NCBI RefSeq assembly: GCF_900115135.1
Contig: NZ_FOVK01000001.1
Coordinates: forward strand, 806,001 to 870,000
Reading direction: 5' to 3'
Length of the DNA: 64,000 nt
Source: Proteiniclasticum ruminis
GTDB taxonomy: Bacteria; Bacillota; Clostridia; Clostridiales; Clostridiaceae
Below, one piece after another: positions 43,946 to 52,960 of the stretch (positions within the stretch are counted from its first letter, which is position 1; the number at the start of each line of letters is the position of its first letter). Position numbers and translations under genes: made by a program. The notes below the pieces were generated by a model, which saw only the letters and a list, made by a program, of their open reading frames with translations, was not told the DNA's origin and searched no databases.

Positions 43946-45766
43946 TCATTCACCAAGCTCTTCATACAGCTCATTGGTGAGCTCTTCAATCTCATCAATG
44001 ATGCTGCCAATATATGCAATGGTATTTCTCAGGGGTTCCTCCGTTGTGATATCCACTCCTGCCATCTTTGAAAGCTCCACAGGATCTTTGGTTCCTCCAG
44101 CTTTCAGCACCTTTTTCCAGTCCTCCACTGCAGACGCCCCTTCTTTCAGAATTCTGCCAGATACCTCAGTGGCTATGGTGAGACCTGCACTGTATGTATA
44201 AGGATAGAGCCCCTTATAATAATGCTGCTGCCTCATCCAGGTATTCTCTGCACCTTCCAGAACTTTTACATCTTCTCCCCAGAACCCTTCCAATGTGGCT
44301 TTCTTCAGTTCATTGAGTTTTTTTGCACTGAGGCTGCCACCTGCATCAATAATTTTATATACTTCCCTTTGATAATGGGCCTCCAGCATATGGGTTACAA
44401 AATTGTGATAATAGGTTCGGGAGATCATAGAGGACAGGACCCATCTTCTGAACCGCTTATCCTGACTGGTTGTCAGCAGATGGTTTGCCATGATCATTTC
44501 GTTCATGGTGGACGGCGCTTCGATGAAATAGAGAGAAGGCCGTGCATCAAAAATATTCTGATGGCTCTGCGACAGATAAAAATGTCCTGCGTGGCCGAGT
44601 TCATGAGCCAAAACAAAAACTTCCCGCATTCTTTCCGTCCAGCTGATGAGTATATAGGGGTGCCTGCCATAAGGGCTGGAACAGAATGCACCCGTGGATT
44701 TTCCCTTGTTCTGAACAAAATCGATCCATCTTTCTCCAAAAGCTCTTTCGATCATCTTCAGATAATCCTCTCCAAGAATTTTCAATCCTTCCATCACATA
44801 CTTTTTGGACTCTTCCACTGTGATTGGCGGTTCGAAGGTTGGATCCACAGAAAGTTTGAGATCATTGAAGGTCATCTCCTCCAAACCATGGATTCTCTTC
44901 AAGAGTTTTGCATATTTTCTCATATGAGGAGCAAGTTCTTGATAAATCACATCAATCTGTCTATCATACATTTCCCTGGTAACCTTCTGATCAAAAAGCA
45001 GGTAATCAATCACTGATTCAAATCCTTTCAGTTTTGATAAGGCTTTTTCTTTCTGTACCTGGGTCTGGTAAACACCTGCAACTGTATTCTCATACTCCTT
45101 CAGCTTCTTGGTAAACGCAGAAAATGCAGCTCTTCTGATCTTCTTGTCATTGTCATAATCATAATGGTTTTCATAAAGCACAAAACTCAATGGATGGCTC
45201 TTCCCCTCTACGTCAAAGCTGCCAAAATCCATATCCTGCAGTTTGGCCTTATTGTAGATACTCATGGGGGAGTTCATCACCGGAGAAAGTACTGCAAGAG
45301 CTCTTTCCAGTTCTATAGAGAGAGCATGAGGTTTCTCCCGAAGAAGATCCTCCAAAAAATGCTGATTCTCCCTGCTTGTTTTTGCTGCATCCATCAGCAC
45401 AGACTCTTCATTCATGAGAATTTCCCCTTGAATGAATGACAGTCTTGCCATCACATCGGAAATAAGATTCGCTGCCTCTACGCTCTTTCCCTGATTCTCA
45501 TGATCTGTCATATCCACACTGACTGCCAGGAAGCGGAAGCTCGAAATCAAACCAGCAAGTTCTACCACTTCCCGATATCCATCCAGACACAGATTGATGG
45601 AGATCGGCGTCGTAAGCTTCCCCCTAAAATTCTTCTCCAGCTCCATGGATTTCTCATAAAGAGCCTTTTCTGCTTCTTTAACACGGTCATCATTTTCATA
45701 TATTCCACTTAAATCCCATGTTTTATCCACATCTACTTCACTTCGTAAAACTACTTTTTTATCCAT
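43946..45766 (-). CDS. pepF: Oligoendopeptidase F
   Basis: PepF is a cytoplasmic M3-family zinc metallopeptidase that trims peptides of about 7-17 residues. The 606-residue protein has the zinc motif HELGH at 388-392 within VLAHELGHAGHFYLSQ and the third ligand Glu in FIEAPSTMNE about 25 residues on. N-terminal helical lid sequence is typical. It is the first gene of a pepF-mscS unit. Length and motifs are normal. Confidence 0.96.
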   Translation of the reverse strand: MDKKVVLRSEVDVDKTWDLSGIYENDDRVKEAEKALYEKSMELEKNFRGKLTTPISINLCLDGYREVVELAGLISSFRFLAVSVDMTDHENQGKSVEAANLISDVMARLSFIQGEILMNEESVLMDAAKTSRENQHFLEDLLREKPHALSIELERALAVLSPVMNSPMSIYNKAKLQDMDFGSFDVEGKSHPLSFVLYENHYDYDNDKKIRRAAFSAFTKKLKEYENTVAGVYQTQVQKEKALSKLKGFESVIDYLLFDQKVTREMYDRQIDVIYQELAPHMRKYAKLLKRIHGLEEMTFNDLKLSVDPTFEPPITVEESKKYVMEGLKILGEDYLKMIERAFGERWIDFVQNKGKSTGAFCSSPYGRHPYILISWTERMREVFVLAHELGHAGHFYLSQSHQNIFDARPSLYFIEAPSTMNEMIMANHLLTTSQDKRFRRWVLSSMISRTYYHNFVTHMLEAHYQREVYKIIDAGGSLSAKKLNELKKATLEGFWGEDVKVLEGAENTWMRQQHYYKGLYPYTYSAGLTIATEVSGRILKEGASAVEDWKKVLKAGGTKDPVELSKMAGVDITTEEPLRNTIAYIGSIIDEIEELTNELYEELGE

Positions 45767-45903
45767 ACGATCCTCCTGATTTTGTTTTTATCAGTATACC
45801 TGAAATACCCTTTTATTTCGAAAAGAGGAATACAGAATATGAAAAAAACAAGCTAGTTTCTCACAGGAATAGAAAACCAAAATGGTCAAGTGCACTACTC
45901 CTT

Positions 45904-47025
45904 TTAGATCTCTTTCTGATAGATCCGATAGGTTTTATAAGGTTCACCCGTGAATCCAAAGGCATCGTTCTGCATAGGCCGATTATATTCCCACACCGTA
46001 CTGCCCTCCACTTTAGTGAAGCCTCTTGCAATGCCTTTTTTCAGCCCTTCATAGTAGATGGCTGCTGTAACCCCTTTTTTCCGGTACTCAGGTGTCACAA
46101 AAAGCACAAAGATCCTTAATGCATCAATCTTTTTCCTGAAATAAAGGAACTTCAGAATCCCAAAAGGGAAATATCGTCCTTTCATCCTGGACAGCACCTG
46201 ATTGTAATCGGGCAAAGCAATATCAAATCCAATAGGGTTCCTCTCTTTGTCTCTGGCGATGTATATAAAATCTGGATCCGCAAAAGGCAGCAGCTGATTT
46301 TTGATCATCCGGATCTCTTCATCTGTCGGAGGCATAAAATCATCCCAGTCCTTCGGCATGGCTTCTTCAATGATTCTCTTGATATCCTGCATTTCTTTCT
46401 CCATATCATTGAGGTTCAATGGCTCCACCGTGTATCCATACCGCTTCATGGCATAGGGCACCAGCTTTTCCAGCCTCTCCTTATCCTCCATGGTGAACTT
46501 TCCCTCGTAGGCGTAACAGTCGAAGTACTTGATAAACCCAGCCTTCAGGAACTGGTCATTGTAGTACTTCTTGTTGTATGTATTCATCACATAGGTGGGA
46601 TCTGTAAAATTATCTATGATAAATCCTCTGTAATCATCTCCACCCGGTACGGACAACGGACCTTTCACCTTTTCAATCACATAGCTTTTCAAAAATTCTT
46701 CTGCGAACTGGAGCATTGCGGATGAGACTTCCTCATCTTCCATGCATTCATAAAGGGCGATATATCCTTCTCTGATTCCTTTATACTGGTTCAGCTCTTC
46801 GTTGATTCCAACAAGCAGCCTTCCTTGAGGCGCTCCATCTTTATAGGCCACAACAGCCACATGGGGGCCTGCTTTGTAAAGGCTGTTGTTCTTTCCTCGT
46901 AGAAGGTTCTTCATCTCATGAATCAGCGGGGGTACCCATGAAGAATCTTCTTTATAAAGCTGAAAAGGCAGCATCACAAAATCACGAATCTCTCTCCTTG
47001 TTTGTATCTTCCTGACATGAACCAT
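45904..47025 (-). CDS. GNAT-superfamily acetyltransferase-like protein
   Basis: The 373-residue protein opens with VRKIQTRREIRDFVMLPFQLY and has an acetyl-CoA-binding GNAT pattern in its second half (FVTPEYRKKGVTAAIYYEGLKKG). The first half contains GPLSVPGGDDYRGFIID, also GNAT-like, suggesting a tandem or double-GNAT arrangement. Such large GNAT proteins are common in Clostridia but have no assigned substrate. GGAGGG seven bases before ATG 47025 decides the start. It follows the Gfo/Idh/MocA gene by 36 bases and may share its transcript. Confidence 0.8.
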   Translation of the reverse strand: MVHVRKIQTRREIRDFVMLPFQLYKEDSSWVPPLIHEMKNLLRGKNNSLYKAGPHVAVVAYKDGAPQGRLLVGINEELNQYKGIREGYIALYECMEDEEVSSAMLQFAEEFLKSYVIEKVKGPLSVPGGDDYRGFIIDNFTDPTYVMNTYNKKYYNDQFLKAGFIKYFDCYAYEGKFTMEDKERLEKLVPYAMKRYGYTVEPLNLNDMEKEMQDIKRIIEEAMPKDWDDFMPPTDEEIRMIKNQLLPFADPDFIYIARDKERNPIGFDIALPDYNQVLSRMKGRYFPFGILKFLYFRKKIDALRIFVLFVTPEYRKKGVTAAIYYEGLKKGIARGFTKVEGSTVWEYNRPMQNDAFGFTGEPYKTYRIYQKEI

Positions 47026-47061
47026 TTTCAACCCTCCAGTCCCAACAAAAACCATAGCACC

Positions 47062-48015
47062 TTATCTGTAATAATCCTCATACAAGAGGTCTGTGTAACG
47101 GGCACAGGACAAAGACATCTCCTTATCCATCACCGGACTATGTAGAATCCCCTGTCTGATACAAGCATTGATGTGATCTACTTCATAGAACATCTCAAAG
47201 GGTTCTGGAAACTCAATTTTCTCTGATTCTCCACTCCTATCTATAAGCTCTGCTTCCCTGGCCTTCCAGAAATCTTTAATATAGATCTTTCCCTCTGTAC
47301 CATAAAGAACACATCGGCTTTCCCCCTTGGCCAGGGTGGAAATCTTACAAGAAGCCAGCACCTCATCTTCGAATTTCATCAGAAAGGTGCACTGAAGATC
47401 CACTTCATCCCCTAGAACTGCCTGACCTTTCAGCTCCGTCAGATCACTTTTTTCCAGATACAACGCATGGGAAAAGATGTAGTTGCCACTTCCTAAGAGA
47501 GCACCTCCGCCCATATCCCGATGGTAAAACCATTGAAAAGAAACATCCGGAACAAAAATATCGTATTCCATAAGATTCAGCTTCCCGATCCTTCCTTCTT
47601 CCAGCCACTCTTTGACTTTTGCGGTTACTGGGAGAAACAGTGATTTCTGGGCCTCCATGATAAACCGTCCTCTTTTCTCAGCTTCCTCAAACAGCTCTTT
47701 CGTATCCTCATGGGTAAGAGTCATGGGCTTTTCCACCACCACATGTTTTCCATGTGCAAGTGCGAGAAGCGCATGTTCTTTATGCATGAAATTGATGGTC
47801 GGCACATACACCACATCCACCATCGGATCTTTCACAAGCTCCTCATAGGATCCATACCATGTAGTGATATGAAGCTCAGAGGCTTTCTTTCTTGCACTTT
47901 CTTCTGTCCGGGAACAGATGGCATAGATCTCACCTTCTGAAGATGTGCGCACCGCTGAAACAAAACGATCCACAATTCTCCCAGTGCCCATCACGCCATA
48001 CCTTAATTTTTCCAA
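47062..48015 (-). CDS. Gfo/Idh/MocA family oxidoreductase
   Basis: This NAD(P)-dependent family oxidises or reduces sugars and related compounds. The roughly 317-residue protein has a Rossmann start YGVMGTGRIVDRFV, then the family EKP motif in HVVVEKPMTL, and a C-terminal alpha/beta domain with HRDMGGGALLGSGNYIFS. The likely start is TTG 48015, because AGGAGG lies eight bases before it; the longer in-frame ATG would include that Shine-Dalgarno. Substrate unknown; dihydrodiol/trans-dehydrogenase-type members are similar in size. Confidence 0.88.
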   Translation of the reverse strand: MEKLRYGVMGTGRIVDRFVSAVRTSSEGEIYAICSRTEESARKKASELHITTWYGSYEELVKDPMVDVVYVPTINFMHKEHALLALAHGKHVVVEKPMTLTHEDTKELFEEAEKRGRFIMEAQKSLFLPVTAKVKEWLEEGRIGKLNLMEYDIFVPDVSFQWFYHRDMGGGALLGSGNYIFSHALYLEKSDLTELKGQAVLGDEVDLQCTFLMKFEDEVLASCKISTLAKGESRCVLYGTEGKIYIKDFWKAREAELIDRSGESEKIEFPEPFEMFYEVDHINACIRQGILHSPVMDKEMSLSCARYTDLLYEDYYR

Positions 48016-48135
48016 ACAATCCACCTCCTGCATTCTCTCGTGTTCACTCTAAACCGTCATATATCTCTATTATACACCCAAACTCAAAATAGCCTATGCT
48101 ATGATACAATAGAAGAAAAACCTGGAGGTATGTTT

Positions 48136-48873
48136 ATGAATAATGTCATTGAACTCCTGAAAAGTCACACAAGCATTAGAAACTTCAAGGAGTATCCTGT
48201 AAGTGATGAAACTGTCATTGAACTTATAGAAGCTGGGCAAAGCGCTGCATCTTCGAACTTTGTACAAGCCTATACGGTGATTCAGGTAAAGGATCCTGAA
48301 AAACGTAGAATCATGGCTGAGATTGCCGGAAATCAAAAGCATGTGGAAACATCTCCAGTTTTCCTTGTCTTTGTAGCAGATCTGGAACGTGCCCGTTTAT
48401 GCACCACACTCCATGGCGAGAAAATGGAGGAAGGTCAGACAGAAGCCTTTATCATTGCCACCGTGGATACAGCGCTCATGGCTCAGAACCTGATGATTGC
48501 TGCTGAATCTATGGGTCTTGGTGGCGTATACATCGGAGCACTTCGGAACAATCCTCAAATTGTCTCAGAATTACTCGAACTGCCAGAACACACCTATCCT
48601 CTTTTTGGCATGTGCCTTGGATATCCTGCATCCATAAACGAAAAGAAACCCAGACTCCCTGTCAAGCTGGTTCTGAAAACAGATACCTATCAGAATGGTG
48701 CTGAAGTTCAGCTTCTGGAAAAGTACGATCAGACCATTTCGGAGTATTACAGCAAGAGAAGCAGCCTGAACCGGTCCGATACTTATACGCAGCAGTTGGC
48801 CCGAATGTTCTCTAAACCTTTACGCCCCCATATGAAAGCCTATCTTTCAGAACAGAAGCTGAATACGAAATAA
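48136..48873 (+). CDS. NfsA-type nitroreductase (NADPH-dependent FMN enzyme)
   Basis: The 245-residue protein is a nitroreductase of the NfsA/FRP group: NNVIELLKSHTSIRNFKEYPV at the N-terminus with the FMN phosphate-binding S-I-R, AAESMGLGGVYIGALRNN in the middle, and the C-terminal FGMCLGYP then a Lys/Arg-rich extension. It should reduce nitro compounds, quinones or flavins with NAD(P)H. GGAGG seven bases before ATG 48136 sets the start. TACAAT at 48105-48110 is a candidate -10. It diverges from the Gfo/Idh/MocA gene. Confidence 0.92.
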   Translation: MNNVIELLKSHTSIRNFKEYPVSDETVIELIEAGQSAASSNFVQAYTVIQVKDPEKRRIMAEIAGNQKHVETSPVFLVFVADLERARLCTTLHGEKMEEGQTEAFIIATVDTALMAQNLMIAAESMGLGGVYIGALRNNPQIVSELLELPEHTYPLFGMCLGYPASINEKKPRLPVKLVLKTDTYQNGAEVQLLEKYDQTISEYYSKRSSLNRSDTYTQQLARMFSKPLRPHMKAYLSEQKLNTK

Positions 48874-48969
48874 GAACCTGTCCTCTTTTCTGCTTTCATC
48901 ATTTTGTCACCCGCCGCCCAAACGAAAAGCGTATGATAAACCTATCAAATACGAATGGAGTGAACCCCC

Positions 48970-49884
48970 ATGAAACGCTCCCTGTTTACATTTTTTCTGA
49001 TGACTCTGTTTCTGATGCTTTTATTCGGTTGTGCCCATCTGGAATCGCCTGATGAAGTGGAAGAAAACTCTAAAACTCCAGTGGAGACGGAAAACGGCGG
49101 GAAAGGTGGAATATTAGAGGAGATTGTTGTTGAAAGCCGCGATCTTCAGATGGATGAGTTTGACAAGGAGTATTACACTGAAGCAGATTTGGATGGGGAC
49201 GGCATCAAGGATACCATCTCTTTAAGAACCGCCATCAACCCCTATTATGACGAAGTAATCTCCTATGAGCTTCATGTCAATGAAGAAGTAATGTCCTATG
49301 AAGGAGAAATGATCAGTCCTTTATTTCATGTGACAGATCTTCTCGCCACAGACAATCTTTTGGAAATCGCAGTTAGTGAGGAAGGACCCAGCAGTGATTA
49401 TGCCACAGTGTTTTACCGATACATGAATGGAAAGCTCACAGTGCTGTCAAAACTGGAAGGATTTCTTGGAAAAATCCCAAATTCCGACATGAGCGGAAAT
49501 CTCATTGTTCATGGAGACGGAAGAGTATCTACACTCTCCCGGGGTCAAGTGATGCAGACGTTCTTCTATGAGGATGAATATCTTCTCGTTTCTCCAACAG
49601 AACTGAAACATGTGGAAAAAGATCTTTATCCTATGGAAACTAAGGTTACTCTGCTGAAAAAACTGAAAACCGTCGTCAGCAGGTCTGACTCCTCAATCGC
49701 CTATGAGTTTCAGCCTGGTGAAAAAGCCGTTTTACTCGAAACAGACAACCGTAGCTGGGTATCGATCCGAAATGAGGACGGAGAAATATCATGGTTCCGT
49801 ATCAAAGACTTCGGTATGATCCTTGACCAGGAGGAAAACGGGTTCTCCACAGACTTTTTTGATGGACTGAACATGGCAGACTAA
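48970..49884 (+). CDS. Lipoprotein of unknown function with Asp-rich calcium-like loop
   Basis: I do not recognise a named family. The 304-residue protein has a lipoprotein signal with lipobox LLFGC (Cys about residue 21), an acidic linker, then a DLDGDGIKD loop (about 75) of the kind found in EF-hand-like or FG-GAP calcium sites, followed by beta-rich sequence. The last about 80 residues resemble an SH3-like domain ending WVSIRNEDGEISWFRIKDFG. It should be anchored outside the cell. TGGAGTG precedes the ATG. It has its own terminator. Confidence 0.7.
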   Translation: MKRSLFTFFLMTLFLMLLFGCAHLESPDEVEENSKTPVETENGGKGGILEEIVVESRDLQMDEFDKEYYTEADLDGDGIKDTISLRTAINPYYDEVISYELHVNEEVMSYEGEMISPLFHVTDLLATDNLLEIAVSEEGPSSDYATVFYRYMNGKLTVLSKLEGFLGKIPNSDMSGNLIVHGDGRVSTLSRGQVMQTFFYEDEYLLVSPTELKHVEKDLYPMETKVTLLKKLKTVVSRSDSSIAYEFQPGEKAVLLETDNRSWVSIRNEDGEISWFRIKDFGMILDQEENGFSTDFFDGLNMAD

Positions 49885-49926
49885 AAAGAAGCTCTTTCCA
49901 CATCCACGGAAAGAGCTTCTTTTTTC
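49883..49926. terminator. Bidirectional terminator, lipoprotein/TetR
   Basis: AAAGAAGCTCTTTCC and GGAAAGAGCTTCTTT form a 15-bp stem with an 8-base loop between convergent genes. Confidence 0.95.
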
Positions 49927-49940
49927 ATGTTCTCAATGTC

Positions 49941-50537
49941 TTACTCCAGTTCCAGAAGAACACTTTTCAGTACCATTTCTATTTGTTTTCTGGACACTTC
50001 CTGAAGATCAAAGCCCTGTTCTTTCAGACACCAATGAAAAATGATTCCACGTGAGGTCATAAAGAGCATATCTACCACATCATCGGTGTTTTTCACATAG
50101 TACTCATTAAGTTTAGGCTGACGGTTCTTCAGTATGGTTTTCAGAACGTCCTGCATGGGACGCTTCCCTCTCACGAAGTAATGATTCCCCGTATTGTAGA
50201 ATCGCCTGATAAATTCAAAGTCGTAAGTCAAGACAAATTGAACATAATACTCCATATATTCCAGGATCAGCTCATAAAGATTCTGTTTGTATCTCTCCGC
50301 CTGAAGAAAACGCTCAAAATTCAGGTCTGCACGTCGGAATGTTTCATAAATGACCCCTTCTTTATTTTCGAAATGGGTATAGAAAGAACCGATGGAAACC
50401 CCCGCCTCTCTACAGATTTCAGAAATGGAAGTATGTTCAAGACCTTTTGTGATGAATTTTTTCATGGCTACTTCATAGATTTTATCCTTTGTCTCCAATG
50501 CTTTTTCCTGTCTTGTCGTTCCTCTGGTTTCTTTCAC
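49941..50537 (-). CDS. TetR family regulator divergent from the flavoprotein reductase
   Basis: The roughly 198-residue protein has the TetR helix-turn-helix (YEVAMKKFITKGLEHTSISEICREAGVSIGSFYTHFENKE region, in pieces) at about 17-63 and an all-helical ligand domain. The start is GTG 50537: GGAGGGG lies before it, and TATAAT at 50562-50567 excludes the longer frame. Divergence from the flavinylated lipoprotein gene, with inverted repeats in the shared 170-base space, makes that gene the likely target. Ligand unknown. Confidence 0.88.
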   Translation of the reverse strand: MKETRGTTRQEKALETKDKIYEVAMKKFITKGLEHTSISEICREAGVSIGSFYTHFENKEGVIYETFRRADLNFERFLQAERYKQNLYELILEYMEYYVQFVLTYDFEFIRRFYNTGNHYFVRGKRPMQDVLKTILKNRQPKLNEYYVKNTDDVVDMLFMTSRGIIFHWCLKEQGFDLQEVSRKQIEMVLKSVLLELE

Positions 50538-50561
50538 AATATCCCCTCCGTATCTGAACAC

Positions 50562-50591
50562 ATTATACCCCAAACTTTCAAACTACTCCAA
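50562..50591 (-). promoter_or_regulatory. Promoter of the TetR gene
   Basis: TATAAT (50562-50567) with a weak TTGGAG 18 bases upstream. Confidence 0.55.
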
Positions 50592-50614
50592 GAAATTAAT
50601 ATTTCTTGTCAATT

Positions 50615-50690
50615 ATTGATAATATTTTAACTCCATGTTATTGTTTTAGTGAACTAATTCACCGAATATGTTCGTCCAAATATTATCAAT
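50615..50690. promoter_or_regulatory. Operator/promoter region of the flavoprotein reductase
   Basis: A perfect 13-base inverted repeat, ATTGATAATATTT (50615-50627) and AAATATTATCAAT (50678-50690), encloses two overlapping palindromes, TTAGTGAACTAA (50646-50657) and GTGAACTAATTCAC (50649-50662). TTGATA (50616-50621), 17 bases and TATTGT (50639-50644) form a plausible rightward promoter, so the palindromes sit at the start site. Binding by the divergent TetR protein is inference. Confidence 0.55.
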
Positions 50691-50707
50691 TCAGAAAGGG
50701 GAACGTT

Positions 50708-52531
50708 ATGAAAAAGATCGGAAAAAAAATTACTGCTGCGTTACTGCTGCTGCTCTCGATTTCATTTGCAGCATGTGGCACCAAGGAGCCAGCAGCTCCA
50801 GAAACGCCAGAAACACCTGCTACCAGTGAGGAGGACCTGTTCACACCTGGCACATATGAAGGAACGGCCAAAGGGTATCATGGGGATATTACCCTTACAG
50901 TGACCGTAGATGAGAACAACATTCTTGAAATCAAATCAGAACACACAGAAACAAAGGGTCTTGGAGATAAAGCTGTAAGCACGCTCACTGAAGCAGCGCT
51001 TGAAAAAGCTTCCTTGTCCATGGACCTGGTCAGTGGAGCAACCTATTCTTCCCAAGGATTTCTTGCCGCGCTTGAAGCTGCCCTGGTGAAGGCTGGTGCA
51101 GATATTGAAAAATTAAAAGTCAAAGAATCCGTAGAGGTGGAGAAAAAAGACCAGGAGTTTGACACAGAAGTAGCAATCATCGGTGGTGGAGGCGCAGGTT
51201 TAGCAGCTGCCGTTTCGGCTCATCAGAACGGTGCGAAGGTTCTGCTTGTAGAAAAAATGCCAAACATTGGTGGAAACACCATCATCTCTGGCTCAGCCTT
51301 CAACGCAGTAGACCCAAAGAGACAGTCTGCTCAGGGCATCGAGGATTCTGTGGAAAAACACTTCCAGCAGACCTATGAAGGCGGAGATAAAAAAGGCGAT
51401 CCAGAACTGGTTCGAGTTCTGGTTGAAAATGCTTATCCAACCATCGAGTGGCTGGAGTCACTGGGCATGAAGTTCACAGACAAAGTATTCACCGTCCTTG
51501 GCGCTCTATGGCCAAGATCACACAAGCCCGTGGAGCCACTGGGTACAGGTTATGTCAATACCTTTATGAACTACATCAATGAACATAAAGATGACATTAC
51601 AGTGCTTACTGAAGTGGAAGCAAAAGAGCTTCTTGTAAATGCGGACGGCGCTGTTACTGGATTCCTTGCTGAAGGAAAGAACGGAAAGATCACTGTAAAT
51701 GCCAAGAATGGCGTCATTATCGCCACAGGCGGATTTGGTGCAAACGTTGAAATGAGAGATCAGTATAACACCATCTGGCCAAAGCTTACCAACATCAAGA
51801 CCACCAACCACAGAGGTGCCACTGGTGATGGAATCCTCATGGCTGAAAAGATCAATGCATCCATTGTTCAGATGGAAAACATTCAGCTGCTTCCTATGGG
51901 AGACCCTGAAACAGGCAGCCTTTCCGGGAATATCGAGCAAGGTGTGGAAAACAGAATCTTCGTCAATGCGGAAGGAAACCGATTCGTGGATGAAGGAGCT
52001 CGAAGAGATGTGATGACCAGAGCACTGATGGAACAGGCAGATTCCATGATGTGGGTCATCGTCGATCAGCATTCTTATCCCACTGGCGATACTGTAAACA
52101 ACTTCAATGAAACCATAGATTCCCTTGTAAAAGAAGGAAGAGCCTATAAAGCAGATACCCTGGAAGATCTTGCAAAACAGATCGGGGTTGAACCAGAGAA
52201 TCTTGTGAAAGCCGTAGAAGCTTTCAATGCATCTGTTGATGGTGCAAAAGATGAATTCGGAAGAACACTGTTCATGGATAAACTTGATACAGCTCCATTC
52301 TATGCCGGTAAGCGCGTTCCTACCGTACATCACACCATGGGTGGAATTAAAATCACTCCTGAAACCAGAGTGGTGGACCAGAACGGAGAAATCATCAAGG
52401 GGCTCTTCGCCGCTGGTGAAGTCACCGGTGGAATCCATGGCGCCAACCGTTTAGGTGGAAATGCCCTGGCTGATGTTCATACCTTTGGACGTATCGCTGG
52501 TGCTACAGCTGCCACAGAAGGAAACGAATAA
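50708..52531 (+). CDS. Flavinylated FAD-dependent reductase lipoprotein (fumarate/urocanate reductase-like)
   Basis: The 607-residue protein has a lipobox SFAAC (Cys23), a Pro/Glu/Thr linker, an FMN-binding domain (about 45-125) with covalent-FMN motif SGATYSS (Thr112), and an FAD_binding_2 reductase domain from about 155 with GGGGAG and, near the end, HHTMGGIKI and GIHGANRLGGNALAD. This is the plan of extracytoplasmic reductases for fumarate, urocanate or similar acceptors, without a haem domain. Active-site Arg/His positions appear present, but the substrate cannot be told. GGGGAACGTT precedes ATG 50708. It is monocistronic and divergent from a TetR gene. Confidence 0.9.
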   Translation: MKKIGKKITAALLLLLSISFAACGTKEPAAPETPETPATSEEDLFTPGTYEGTAKGYHGDITLTVTVDENNILEIKSEHTETKGLGDKAVSTLTEAALEKASLSMDLVSGATYSSQGFLAALEAALVKAGADIEKLKVKESVEVEKKDQEFDTEVAIIGGGGAGLAAAVSAHQNGAKVLLVEKMPNIGGNTIISGSAFNAVDPKRQSAQGIEDSVEKHFQQTYEGGDKKGDPELVRVLVENAYPTIEWLESLGMKFTDKVFTVLGALWPRSHKPVEPLGTGYVNTFMNYINEHKDDITVLTEVEAKELLVNADGAVTGFLAEGKNGKITVNAKNGVIIATGGFGANVEMRDQYNTIWPKLTNIKTTNHRGATGDGILMAEKINASIVQMENIQLLPMGDPETGSLSGNIEQGVENRIFVNAEGNRFVDEGARRDVMTRALMEQADSMMWVIVDQHSYPTGDTVNNFNETIDSLVKEGRAYKADTLEDLAKQIGVEPENLVKAVEAFNASVDGAKDEFGRTLFMDKLDTAPFYAGKRVPTVHHTMGGIKITPETRVVDQNGEIIKGLFAAGEVTGGIHGANRLGGNALADVHTFGRIAGATAATEGNE

Positions 52532-52544
52532 AAAGATTATTTTA

Positions 52545-52572
52545 GAAGGGGCCGTTGCAAAATGGCCCCTTT
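52545..52572 (+). terminator. Terminator of the reductase gene (GCAA-loop hairpin, copy A)
   Basis: AAGGGGCCGTT-GCAA-AATGGCCCCTT folds into an 11-bp stem with one G-U pair and a GNRA-type GCAA loop. From here to the TetR promoter at 52892 I see no gene or clear signal. Confidence 0.85.
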
Positions 52573-52891
52573 AGCGTGCAGATGATTTTATAGCTGCTAT
52601 CAATTTTCCTGCCATTCTTCAGTATCTAGACAATTTTCGAAGATTCGGTATAAATGTGGGAGATATTCAGAAGGTATGATTACACTCTTCCCGTGAGTGG
52701 TTCGTAATGAGGAGGCAGCAGCTTAAATCAACAATTTATAGTTTAATCAAGAATAAAACCTATAAAATACCTGGTATGAAACAGCACAGCATAGTATGAA
52801 GATATGATTGAGGTTGAAAAATAAATGAGAATATCTCAAATGGAATGTACAAGATAAAATAATAATAACAAGGATACCTTAGAAATAAAAA

Positions 52892-52938
52892 TTGACACGG
52901 TGTCATTTGTTGCTATAATGAATAATGACACGGTGTCA
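52892..52938 (+). promoter_or_regulatory. Autoregulated TetR promoter with twin operators
   Basis: TTGACA (52892-52897), 16 bases and TATAAT (52914-52919). The perfect palindrome TGACACGGTGTCA occurs twice, at 52893-52905 over the -35 box and at 52926-52938 over the start site, with centres 33 bases apart, about three helical turns. Confidence 0.93.
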
Positions 52939-52960
52939 ATAATGAGGAAGGAGAAAATCA

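Noticed and set aside
44222-45016. Long plus-strand open frame (264 codons) opposite pepF
   Set aside because: It lies wholly antisense to a well-conserved pepF, has no family resemblance and no Shine-Dalgarno.
51518-52438. 306-codon minus-strand frame opposite the flavoprotein reductase
   Set aside because: Antisense shadow; Cys/His-rich nonsense composition from the complementary codons of a conserved gene.
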